Shown here: in pieces, positions 56,206 through 64,000 of the stretch
How the letters are laid out: each line of letters begins with the position of its first letter
How positions within the stretch are numbered: the stretch's first letter is position 1
Translations under genes and position numbers: made by a program
Notes under the pieces: model-generated
Seen by the model: the letters and a program-made list of their open reading frames with translations, nothing else
The model's database searches: none
Told to the model about the DNA's origin: nothing
DNA from: Hyposmocoma kahamanoa
Taxonomy: Eukaryota > Arthropoda > Insecta > Lepidoptera > Cosmopterigidae
Assembly: GCF_003589595.1 (NCBI RefSeq)
Contig: NW_020653900.1
Location: 5,364,111-5,428,110 of the forward strand
Length of the DNA stretch: 64,000 nt
Direction: 5' to 3'

Positions 56206-56547
56206 GAGTCTATACTATACGGTTCATTTTGCTTGGGTCGAGCGGTAGGGACACCGGCTTTACTTTAGAATTTATTTTTTTACAGTATACATGTTCTATT
56301 TAATTCAGTTGATATTAAAAAAAATGGTATATGTAAAGTACCTATAGAAAACAACGGTTTTCTTGTAAAATTTCGAGGTAAGTTTGTGCCTTTTTTAATC
56401 GTGAAAATTTCTAGGAATCGTGTTTTCACACCGTGTAGTAATCAGTGTATATTCTCAATTTTACTATATATTTTTTCCATTGTGATTGATTCAATACTTT
56501 CACTGTTATGCGGAATCAATCAAAACCATTTCAGGTAGTATGGACTC
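56206..56547 (-). mobile_element. Element E, copy 2, complete
   Basis: Ends GAGTCTATACTAT and, complemented, GAGTCCATACTAC are inverted repeats, flanked by TTGA (56202-56205) and TTAA (56548-56551). 342 bp, non-coding, inside an M copy. The TTAA-like border recalls piggyBac-type insertion, but the end sequence is not a typical piggyBac terminus. Confidence 0.75.
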
Positions 56548-56616
56548 TTAAGTGGCACTACAACTGTCATGGCTAGGCGTGTCGCTTACTGACTCGTCTC
56601 GTCACTTATCATATTA
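56548..56616 (+). repeat. M repeat, right part
   Basis: AAGTGGCACTACAACTGTCA, GCGTGTCGCTTACTGACTCG and CACTTATCATATTAT complete the copy begun at 55991. Confidence 0.8.
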
Positions 56617-57055
56617 TATCATAAAATTATTATATCACTTATTATATCATAAAAAATAGAGATTTTGTTCCTATCATTGAAACCAAATTATTTTGTAAAA
56701 AAAAAGACTAACAAATTCTCATGCCGAGAGTACCTTAAAGGAATCCCCATTAAATGGGTGCTCAGAGACGCCGCTAGAAAATAAGCTACCTGGCTCAGAC
56801 CGAGATACATACCTACACAATCCAGGCCTTTTAAAACGCTTTGTTATTTCCTCCACCTTCCGTTGTTATTGTCTCTAGCGAAGATATTTTTCGAATTAAG
56901 ATTCCGACCCTCGTCATATAACGAAATTGTAGGAATTTATTTATTTTCGAAAAATCTGGAGTAAATCGTAACACAATCTATAATAATCCCTGTAGGATGT
57001 TGACGCTGAGGTGTAATCCGCGAACGATATCGGGACGACATTAATATTTATTTTA
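56617..57055. other. No supported feature
   Basis: AT-rich spacer. Nothing recognised. Confidence 0.35.
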
Positions 57056-57264
57056 AATAATACCGCAGACACTCAACATAGCCCCGCACTAGGGAAACCC
57101 TGTGTCGCGGATGCCATGGACACACACATAGACAAGCACAAATTACACCCAAACTCACGAGAGAAACAAATGTAGGCCATACGAATATTTCTCCCGGCCC
57201 GGGAATTGAACCTAGAACCTCTGTGTGGCAGTCCGGCATGGTAAGCGTTCGGCTACTGAGGCAA
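57056..57264 (-). mobile_element. SINE-B copy
   Basis: CGCAGACACTCAACATAGCC to GTAAGCGTTCGGCTACTGAG. Box B reads GGTTCAATTCCCGGGCCGGG on the minus strand. Confidence 0.88.
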
Positions 57265-57756
57265 ATAGGTACAGTAGTGGTGGAAAAGCTTAAAGTAATA
57301 TTTTTTCATGAACTAGCTGATTCTAAAGGATATCTTATTTTTTAAAAATAACAACAAAAGTAAATACTAACTCCACCTTTGCGTATAATAGCTGTCCGTC
57401 CTCTAGACTAGAACTATGCTATGCTACTAGCGTATGAAGTTTCTGAAAGTTTTTGAAACGCGCAACATGAACACAATGTGCATACATTGTGTTCATGGCT
57501 ACCCATACAGTTTTTGTGGGTCGTAGTTGTGAGGACGCACTAAAGTTTATGCGAAGCATTTCTAGCTTCGAATAAAATTGCACAAACTAGGAACGGTATT
57601 ATTCCGCTGGTTTACAGAAATCTGAATAAACAGGTACTAGAATTGTAAACAATGTTTATTCCTTCGAAAACGAGTGTCGCCTCTTAACCCCCACAATATG
57701 TACCCCAACCCCAACTATATCACTTATTTCGTCTATGCGCTTATACAAACGTAACC
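57265..57756. other. Spacer with a 14-bp perfect hairpin
   Basis: CATGAACACAATGT (57466-57479) and its complement (57484-57497) around GCAT. Nothing else recognised. Confidence 0.5.
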
Positions 57757-57941
57757 TTTTTTTTGTATAATATCAAGTGAAGGGACAGACTAGTCGTGCG
57801 CCTAATGGTAAGCTACACGCGTGTCCATAACAGTTGCAGTACTATTCAGAGCTGTACATCGCAAAGATCTGTCGGGCACTACCACTACGCCCGTCACCCT
57901 GAGACATAAGTTGACAAACCCCATATGCCTGTAATTTCAAT
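57757..57941 (-). repeat. M repeat, 5' truncated
   Basis: T-run, TATAATATCAAGTGAAGGGA and core, ending at GCCTGTAATTTCAA. The 5' part of M is absent. Confidence 0.85.
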
Positions 57942-58021
57942 CTTTCAATAGTATTTAAGGGCTTACTGAGAATCCCTACACCGTGATTTGTTCTCGCAAT
58001 TTTATTTATTTATATTCATTT

Positions 58022-59240
58022 ACAAATTCAAATTCAAATTCAAAATAATCTTTATTTCATAGGTAAGCATTATTACACTTGAAATCGTCACAATATTAAA
58101 CTCTACCGCTCATTCGTAAGGCAGATTCCCCTGAGAAGAATGAGCAAGAAACTCTAGGGGTTGCTCTATGTAAATAACATTTACAATATTTTTTTTTTAT
58201 TATTTGAAACATCAGAGATCGAGACTACCTCCATGAGCTAAACGGGTTACTACCACGGATTTTTGTCATCCAAGTACGCAGAAGTTGTATAATAACCTTT
58301 AGTATAAAGTTTTTGTTTCACTATAGTTTTAAACCTCGTGTAAGGCAAATTTTGTATATCAACCGGAATCTTGTTATAGAAGCGTATACATTGCCCCTTA
58401 AATGATTTTTTGACTTTGTGAAGACGACTATCAAGAAAAGCTAGTTTATTTCTATTCCTCGTATTAATGTTATGTCTGTCACTATTTTTCATAAATAAAT
58501 TACTATTCCTTTTAACATAAATTACATTCTCATAAATGTACTGTGAGGCTAGTGTAAGAATGTTAATTTCCTTAAACTTATCTCTCAAAGATACTTTGGG
58601 GCCCAGATTGTAAATTGCCCTAACTGCACGTTTCTGCAGGACAAAGATTCTGTTGATATCGACGGCATTACCCCAAAGCAAAATGCCGTATGTCATTAGA
58701 CTGTGAAAGTAGCTGAAGTAAACCAATCTAGCGGTTTCGACGTCTGAAAGTTTCCTTATTTTTTTAATCGCGTACACTGCAGAGCCGAGCCGTTTTGATA
58801 ACTTATTTATATGGGGACCCCATTGCAATTTAGCATCTAACGTTATACCTAGAAATACAACTGTATCCACAAGATTCAATTTTTCGTTTCTAACTACAAT
58901 GTTTGTAACCGTCTCTCTAACATTGGGTAATGTAAATTTCACACAATTTGTTTTTTTCTCATTAAGAAGTAGGTTATTAACAGCAAACCAATCAACTACT
59001 TTAGATATAGCATTGTTCACATCGTCGTAGGAACATTGGTGCCTTTTAACTTTAAATAATAAGGAAGTATCATCAGCAAACAATACTATCTCATGTTTTA
59101 CACCCTCCATAAGGCTAGGTAAGTCATTAATATAAACTAAAAACAAAAATGGGCCTAGAATTGAACCTTGAGGGACACCCATGCTAATTGCAGATCCTGA
59201 CGATCTCGTACCGTTAACATCCACCCTCTGTACCCTACCT
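58022..59240 (-). mobile_element. Jockey-type LINE, 5'-truncated
   Basis: The minus-strand element comprises the last third of its second ORF, a 3' UTR of about 200 bp with AATAAA (complement of 58050-58056), and a TTTGAA tandem tail at 58024-58043. It is cut at about 59240 within the RT domain, typical of incomplete target-primed reverse transcription. Fragments of the same family lie at 8.1, 8.5, 12.9, 13.4, 31.8, 53.5 and 63.5 kb. Autonomous copies must exist elsewhere if the family is active. Confidence 0.85.
58250..59240 (-). CDS. Partial Jockey-clade reverse transcriptase ORF
   Basis: The open frame covers 324 codons from the first Met and extends a few codons upstream (GRVQRV) to the truncation. 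It encodes the C-terminal half of a non-LTR reverse transcriptase, which copies element RNA into DNA at a nicked target. Visible motifs: GVPQGSILGP (residues 16-25), the catalytic FADD (49-52; Tyr is more usual at the first position), FLGITLD (124-130), and YFSYFHSLMTYGILLWG (169-185), followed by a basic C-terminus ending DDKNPW. No internal stop, so it is a fairly recent insertion. It lacks the N-terminal endonuclease and the first RT blocks, and the Met used for the 324-codon count is internal, so it is not a functional gene. Confidence 0.85.
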
Positions 59241-59610
59241 TACCTACATTGCAACTTACAGCTAAATAACCAATACGCTTACATGTCACAAACACATAAT
59301 TATAAGCATATTATTATTCAATTAAGATATTACTATAACTATTCTACAAGTCTCCCTACATTATATACAGTCAACGCTATCAGCGAATAATATGTCAATT
59401 AATTACATTGAGTGAGTATGTTCCCGATCAGGCGTATAGCGCGAACGGTAGGCGCGACATGCTCCTTACGCGTGACGGGCTTGCGTAAGAGCCGTGACTG
59501 GCGGCGCGGGGCCACCGCACCCTCATCATCCCGAGGTACGCACGTGCTGGTGCCCAGCAGATCAATCTTATTCACACATACGCGAGCGCTTGAGCGTAAA
59601 CTTACCAATA
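59241..59610. other. GC-rich patch, coding status unclear
   Basis: 59410-59600 is clearly GC-richer than its surroundings and is open on both strands (75 codons each). The minus frame reads LLGTSTCVPRDDEG and ..RKPVTRKEHVAPTVRAIRLI; no domain recognised. On the minus strand GTAAGT at about 59603 could be a splice donor. It could be an exon, a regulatory CpG patch or a repeat end. Confidence 0.3.
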
Positions 59611-59780
59611 TTTTTTTCAGGAACAAGTCGTGTGCCTGATGTTAAGTTGACAAGGCCTGTGTGCTTATAATTTCACCACTTACCCTTCACAACTGGAATG
59701 CAGTAATGCTCACATTACGAAATAGGCAAGGTGGCAGTACTTCCCTGGACGAACTCTTTCACAAGGAGCTCTCCTGCCTC
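59611..59780 (-). repeat. M repeat, deleted, joined to inverted tail
   Basis: TTTTTTTCAGGAACAAGTCG, TGTGCTTATAATTTCACCAC and CTGGACGAACTCTTTCACAA. Most of the core is deleted. An M tail in the opposite orientation follows at 59782. Confidence 0.8.
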
Positions 59781-59781
59781 C

Positions 59782-59855
59782 AAACTGCTAGGGGACAAGC
59801 GTGTCGCTTACCACCAGGCGCCTGGCTTGTCCGGCCCGTCACTTGCTATCATTTT
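59782..59855 (+). repeat. M repeat tail, inverted partner
   Basis: GACAAGCGTGTCGCTTACCA, CAGGCGCCTGGCTTGTCC and CGTCACTTGCTATCATTTT are the M 3' end in sense orientation. Confidence 0.75.
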
Positions 59856-60306
59856 CTTTTATAATGGTGACGCCGTGTGATTCTAGTATGCTATAGTATC
59901 AAAATCGTCAGGTACACCATGTATCTCTTGGACGTATGACGGATTAAATACTCCACTATGTTTTTTTTTTAATAAATTCAGACCGGCTTAAGGCATTTGG
60001 TTCGGTTAATTCGTTTTCGTACTGACATTATCGCCTGCTTGCGCCGTCTTAAGCCGTAGGGCTCGATAACTCATTAACTTTCTTATAAGACAGATTACTG
60101 TAGTAATGAGATATCACACTATGATTAAGTATGGTATAAAATCCCTTAGTAATTTCAAATAGGAACTACTACAGCAGTCTTTCCTATTGTACTTTTTTCA
60201 CAGTTGTCTAAATTGGCGTTAGCAAAATTTTAAAATTGATTTTTTTACCCTAACATGATGCACCTCAATTAACCCCAATATTTCAAGGCCATAGATCCAA
60301 ATTCAA
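59856..60306. other. No supported feature
   Basis: AT-rich spacer. Nothing recognised. Confidence 0.35.
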
Positions 60307-60770
60307 AGCACAAGTTGCAGTGCCACACAGGGTCATATTCCAGAACTCAACTCAATACTCAAATCAGGACTTGAGTATTACAGTGAGCACTGAAAATCAT
60401 ACTCAAGTCTTGCCATTAGGGTCGTATTTCCAGTGCTTGAAATCATACTCAAGTCTGCTCAAATCCTGACTTGAGCATTGAGTAGAGTTCTGGAATGCGA
60501 CCCTCAGAGTTTTATATCGTAAATTATTTATATCGTATATATAGTATTCGTTTTATATCGTAATTATTATAAGTTTTGAGGGGCACTGCCACTGCGCCCG
60601 TCACCCTCAAAACATAAGTTGAGTTCCGTGAGTCTGTAATTTTACCAGCACCCTTACCCTTTAAAACCGGTACATAGGAGCCGCCTCTTGTGTTCCGGTT
60701 TTAAAGGGTCCCAGGGAAGTCCCGCTACTTCTCTGGGAGAACTCTTTCAAAAGGAATTCTATTGCGGCTG
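60307..60770 (-). repeat. M repeat interrupted by W, with fold-back
   Basis: CACAAGTTGCAGTGCCACAC, then W, then CAGAGTTTTATATCGTAAA with extra TTATATCGTA words, GGGGCACTGCCACTGCGCCC and AACTCTTTCAAAAGGAATTC. A 15-bp inverted repeat, ACCCTTTAAAACCGG (60656-60670) and its complement (60695-60709), marks a second internal rearrangement. Confidence 0.8.
60330..60503. mobile_element. Hairpin MITE W, nested in M
   Basis: Ends GGGTCATATTCCAGAACTC and, complemented, GGGTCGCATTCCAGAACTC. Inverted similarity continues through CTCAATRCTCAARTCAGGAY, so nearly the whole 174 bp folds. GGGTCGTATTTCCAG also occurs internally at 60419. The flanks ACA and TCA, against TCA in other M copies, suggest a 3-bp TSD. 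Non-coding; a PIF/Harbinger-like origin is possible but unproven. Confidence 0.8.
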
Positions 60771-61430
60771 AGCAGCTGCTACTACATCTAAAAATGTATA
60801 AATTTAAAAAAAAATTGCAAGATCGGTTGATACTCCGTGTGTCTATAGAACGCGCGGCTGGTTAACTGAGTTTCACAAATTGATTGACTGTTCTCAAAAA
60901 CCAATTCAACCACAAATACATAAAAGTTTTAATTATTTAACCAAAATGAAACGACAAAAAATTTGCATTTAAATAACAATGTTTTTCCGTGACGAATAAA
61001 GAATTCTGCTCCAAATAAAGAAATGTGGTAGATGAACAAAGCAAAATATCCACTGGCTTTTTCCTGTTATTATAAAATTTCAGGATTCTTAACAATGGAA
61101 TAAAGTATGTTTTTGGCACTTCTAAATGCCAAAAATTTGTTTTCCGAATTTGGATATTTCCCGAAAGCTACAAATTTGGGGTTATTTAAGGCTTGAGTGA
61201 ATTGGCATATGTAACTAAACGTTTGTTTATTTCACATTTAAAATATTACAATAGAAATCACATAGAGATTGCTGCTATGGCTGCTGGCAGTGTTCACAGG
61301 TCTAATCTTTAAATGTCAATACAAACTTACAGGTCTCTAATTTTTACAAATAAGTACACACTTAAAAATTAATTTCATAGCGAAACCGTCGAAGGCTAGA
61401 TCACGCTTTTTCTTATATATCTATGTTATG
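60771..61430. other. No supported feature
   Basis: AT-rich spacer. Nothing recognised. Confidence 0.35.
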
Positions 61431-61523
61431 TTAGTTGTAATAGCGCTCCTTGTAAAAAGGTTCGTCCAGGGAAGTACTGCCACGTTACCTAGTTCTACTT
61501 GTCAACTTATGTCTCAGGGTGAC
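61431..61523 (+). repeat. M repeat, 5' part with deletion
   Basis: TTAGTTGTAATAGCGCTCCT, GTTCGTCCAGGGAAGTACTG, then directly CTTGTCAACTTATGTCTCAG. About 80 bp between are deleted, and the copy ends at GGTGAC. Confidence 0.78.
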
Positions 61524-61678
61524 TTACCCCAAACTCAGATAGAAAAAAACTGACACTGGTAAGTCTTAAAAGAGGTTTTTAGGGCACATTTCGCTGCTTT
61601 CAACAACAGTCACTTAAACCAAAATAATTCTTATTTGCCTTTTAACACTAACTGCACTTAGATACTTTACTACATTTA

Positions 61679-61874
61679 GGGTAAGGGTGCTGGTGAAATT
61701 ACAGGCACATATTACTTGTCAACTTATGTCTCAGGGTGACGGGCGTAGTGGCAATGCCCCTCAGATCTTTGTGAATTCAATATTTGAGTGGCAACGGCAC
61801 AGCTATGAACAGGTATGTCGCTTACCACCAGGCGCACAGTTTGTTCGTCCCGTCACGTGGTATCAAAAGAAAAG
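61679..61874 (+). repeat. M repeat, 5' truncated
   Basis: GGGTAAGGGTGCTGGTGAAA to CGTCACGTGGTATCAAAAGA. Core intact. Confidence 0.85.
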
Positions 61875-61896
61875 TAACATTAACTTCATTAAATTT

Positions 61897-62140
61897 TTAT
61901 TGAATTGATATTCAATTATTTTTTGTGAAATTACTCCACTAGTTTGTTATAATTGTTAATACAAAGATCGAACACTCAGAAAAAATTCCTTCGATCCGGT
62001 CGGATTCGAACCGACGTCTTCTTGCATACCGTGCCAGACGCTATACCAACTAAGCCACGGAACGAACCAACGGACCTCACTTTATTTATTATACACGGAA
62101 TTTTTTCTGAGTGTTCGATCTTTGTATTAACAATTATAAC
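61897..62140 (-). mobile_element. SINE-A copy with 44-bp fold-back
   Basis: Minus strand: CGTTCCGTGGCTTAGTTGGT, GTCGGTTCGAATCCGACCGG, then body and the tail GAATATCAATTCAATAA. Beyond the head (right side), 62097-62140 repeats in inverse the SINE body segment 61946-61989, 44 of 44 bases. Confidence 0.87.
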
Positions 62141-62601
62141 ATTAACTTGTAACGTAAATTTAGAACCAATATATAATATTTAGCTAGCAGTATCGGGCTT
62201 TAAAAATAATCTGAAAACCTTTATTCAAAAGTTCGAGAGATTTTTACCTGTCGGTTCTAAATTATCCACTCCGCCCTTTGGTAACTGTTAACAAAACAAA
62301 ACACAGAGTAAAGAGCGGATTACTTGGGAATTATTCAAAGCCAATATCACGTGGAAATCCGCTTGTTATTTTTGTGTGTATCGTCGTAACGTTTTATCAA
62401 CGTGGATTTTTGCTTTTAAGGTTTGCTTCATTGTAAAATGCTCTGTGGAGCGTTTATTTTTGTTAATGATTTCGGAACACTTTTAATAACACGGTAGGTT
62501 GAAGAGTGCCGAAATGGTGTAACAATTTTGTCATCACCATCAAATCGTACTACTCTCTTTGTCATAAAATAAATATAAAAATATAATTAACAATCCCATA
62601 T
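62141..62601. other. No supported feature
   Basis: AT-rich spacer. Nothing recognised. Confidence 0.35.
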
Positions 62602-62719
62602 CTTTCTACATAAGTTTTGGAGCATTATATAGCCCCCCCCCTATCAACCTCTTGGTTACGCGGGAAGGGCACTATGACTTTTGTTGTACTATGAGCGAGC
62701 GAGCTTGCACAGGGGCCAT
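62602..62719 (+). repeat. Low-copy repeat U, copy 2
   Basis: TTCTACATAAGTTTTGGAGC, a C-run, GGGAAGGGCACTATGACTTT and CAGGGGCCAT match 15.56-15.65 kb. Confidence 0.55.
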
Positions 62720-62950
62720 CTAAGTGGTCCATTTATCCAAATTGTGGGAGTACCACGTATACGTTGTCCACAACTTTGCGTTGCTCTCCTTATCATAACT
62801 GACGTAATTGACATTTTTAACGAAATTGAGGTTGAGGGGTCTCTCATTGTCTACTGCATTGTCGCAAATTTTTCTTAAATAAAAAATTGCGCAAATTTCT
62901 TACATCTCGATGGCAGGCAACTTAGATACTGAAGCCTCAAATAATTTAAA

Positions 62951-63228
62951 TACCAGTAGAGCTCCTTGTAAAAGAATTCGTCCAGAGAATTACTGCCTCT
63001 TTACCTATTTGTGACGCCAAGCACCAATATAATCATTACTGTAAAGATGCTGGTGAAATTATAGACACATGGGACTTGAGTATGTCTCAAGGTGGCAGGC
63101 GCAGCAGCTGTGTCTCTCAAATCCTTACGATTTAAAGCTCTGAGTAGCACTGCAACTGTTATGTGCAAACGTGTCGCTTATCACCATGCGCGTGACTTAT
63201 TCGTCCCGTCACTAGGGATAACAAAGAA
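62951..63228 (+). repeat. M repeat, near full length
   Basis: TACCAGTAGAGCTCCTTGTA to CGTCACTAGGGATAACAAAG, with small deletions around GGTTTTGAAGGGTAAGG. Confidence 0.85.
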
Positions 63229-63534
63229 AATCAATCTTTGACTGAAAATCAAAATCTCTATTTTTTTCTTCAAGCGAGAAAAACCACAATCATTTTAAGC
63301 GAGTCTAAACAACATATTAAACATATTACAGCCGTGAAAAATTTAATATATTAAATTAATAAAGAAATAACACTTTAAAAACAAATGACTTGCGATCATG
63401 ATCAAAGAAGGCAAAGAGACTCTTAAGGAAAAAGGTTCTCGGGTGCTACGAAGCTCTTCAATACGTATATTGCAAATTACAGCCTTAAAATTAATTTTAA
63501 TGTACTGCTGCTTAAATTTCAAACTCAATATATC
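63229..63534. other. No supported feature
   Basis: AT-rich spacer. Nothing recognised. Confidence 0.35.
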
Positions 63535-63690
63535 TATATTACATAAGTAAACAAATTATACTATAAATCTTCATTTAGATTTAAATCTACTTCGTAATTC
63601 ATAAGGCAGATTCCCACGACAAGAATAAGTAATAAACCATAAGGAGAGCTCTTTGTAAATAAACATTAGTATACATTTATCATTTACTAA
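63535..63690 (-). mobile_element. Jockey-type LINE 3' UTR fragment
   Basis: TACATAAGTAAACAAATTAT, ATAAGGCAGATTCCCACGAC and GCTCTTTGTAAATAAACATT match the 3' UTR of the 58-kb LINE with erosion. Confidence 0.65.
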
Positions 63691-63823
63691 TTATATATTT
63701 ATTAATTATATTATCGAATTGTAAAAACTAAACGGAATACGAAAAAACGCCTAGTTACTTTGTTTCAAAGCGCTTTACATGCAGTTTTAATTTATTATTT
63801 TTTTTATACATTTAATATTTTTT

Positions 63824-63861
63824 GTAGCAGTAGAACTTCTTGTTAAAGAGTTCGTCCAGGG
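63824..63861 (+). repeat. M repeat, first 38 bp only
   Basis: GTAGCAGTAGAACTTCTTGT and AGAGTTCGTCCAGGG, then unrelated GC-rich sequence (TCCGCCCCAGTGGGGCCGGG). Confidence 0.65.
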
Positions 63862-64000
63862 CTAGGGTTCAGCCCAGTTCCACATAATCTCGGCTCCGCC
63901 CCAGTGGGGCCGGGGCTTTGTAATACCTACACATTTTTTATTTGCCGTTTAGTCTATGTAATAAAAATATAGTTCATGATAAAGATTAATAACGTTTTTT

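Overview
The window looks like repeat-filled nuclear DNA (intergenic or intronic) from an insect, most likely a moth or butterfly. It is AT-rich, with no operons, no long host reading frame and no multi-exon gene that I can support. The lepidopteran assignment is inference. It rests on dense tRNA-headed SINEs, Jockey-type and RTE-type LINE remnants, and a repeat with ACCGACTTC-type ends that is common in that order. Nearly all recognisable coding matter is decayed retrotransposon or transposase sequence.

Repeat labels used here are mine. M is a dispersed repeat of about 330 bp whose sense strand runs from TAGTAGCAGTAGAGCTCC, through GTCTCAGGGTGACGGGCGCA, to TGGTATCATAAAAAAA; about 32 whole or partial copies lie on both strands. 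SINE-A, SINE-B, SINE-C and SINE-D are tRNA-headed families. P is the ACCGACTTC family. N is a repeat of about 730 bp in four copies. E is an element of about 340 bp with TTAA-like borders. TA-MITE is an element of 610 bp with 14-bp terminal inverted repeats (TIRs) and a TA target-site duplication (TSD). R, W, X, Y and Q are other palindromic or TIR elements. S, U, V and T are low-copy repeats of unknown class.

Layout. 0-9 kb: SINE-B, P, a cluster of M copies (one inverted pair), SINE-C, SINE-A, and a Jockey 3' end broken by SINE-C. 9-18 kb: M copies, S, SINE-D, P, a Jockey fragment split by N, the fold-back element X, and a P copy split by a 505-bp retroelement insert. 18-30 kb: SINE-C, R, LINE remnants at 20.3 and 23.7-24.6 kb, TA-MITE copies at 22.5 and 28.4 kb in opposite orientation, and element Y. 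30-44 kb: SINE-A, several LINE C-terminal remnants, two minisatellites, P, a 639-bp hAT-type element with an 8-bp TSD and a hATC-like transposase relic, SINE-B copies and S. 44-54 kb: N copies, M copies, V and SINE-B. 54-64 kb: element Q, an M copy interrupted by E, SINE-B, the best preserved LINE (58.0-59.2 kb, 324 codons), an M copy interrupted by the hairpin element W, and a SINE-A fold-back.

The elements do not form a pathway. What they give is a nesting order: TA-MITE lies in an E copy, and an E copy and W each lie in an M copy, so M activity predates the others at these sites. A recurring oddity is that several M, N and SINE-A copies carry short inverted duplications of their own sequence, as template switching would leave. 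I see no convincing new defence, metabolic or signalling system.
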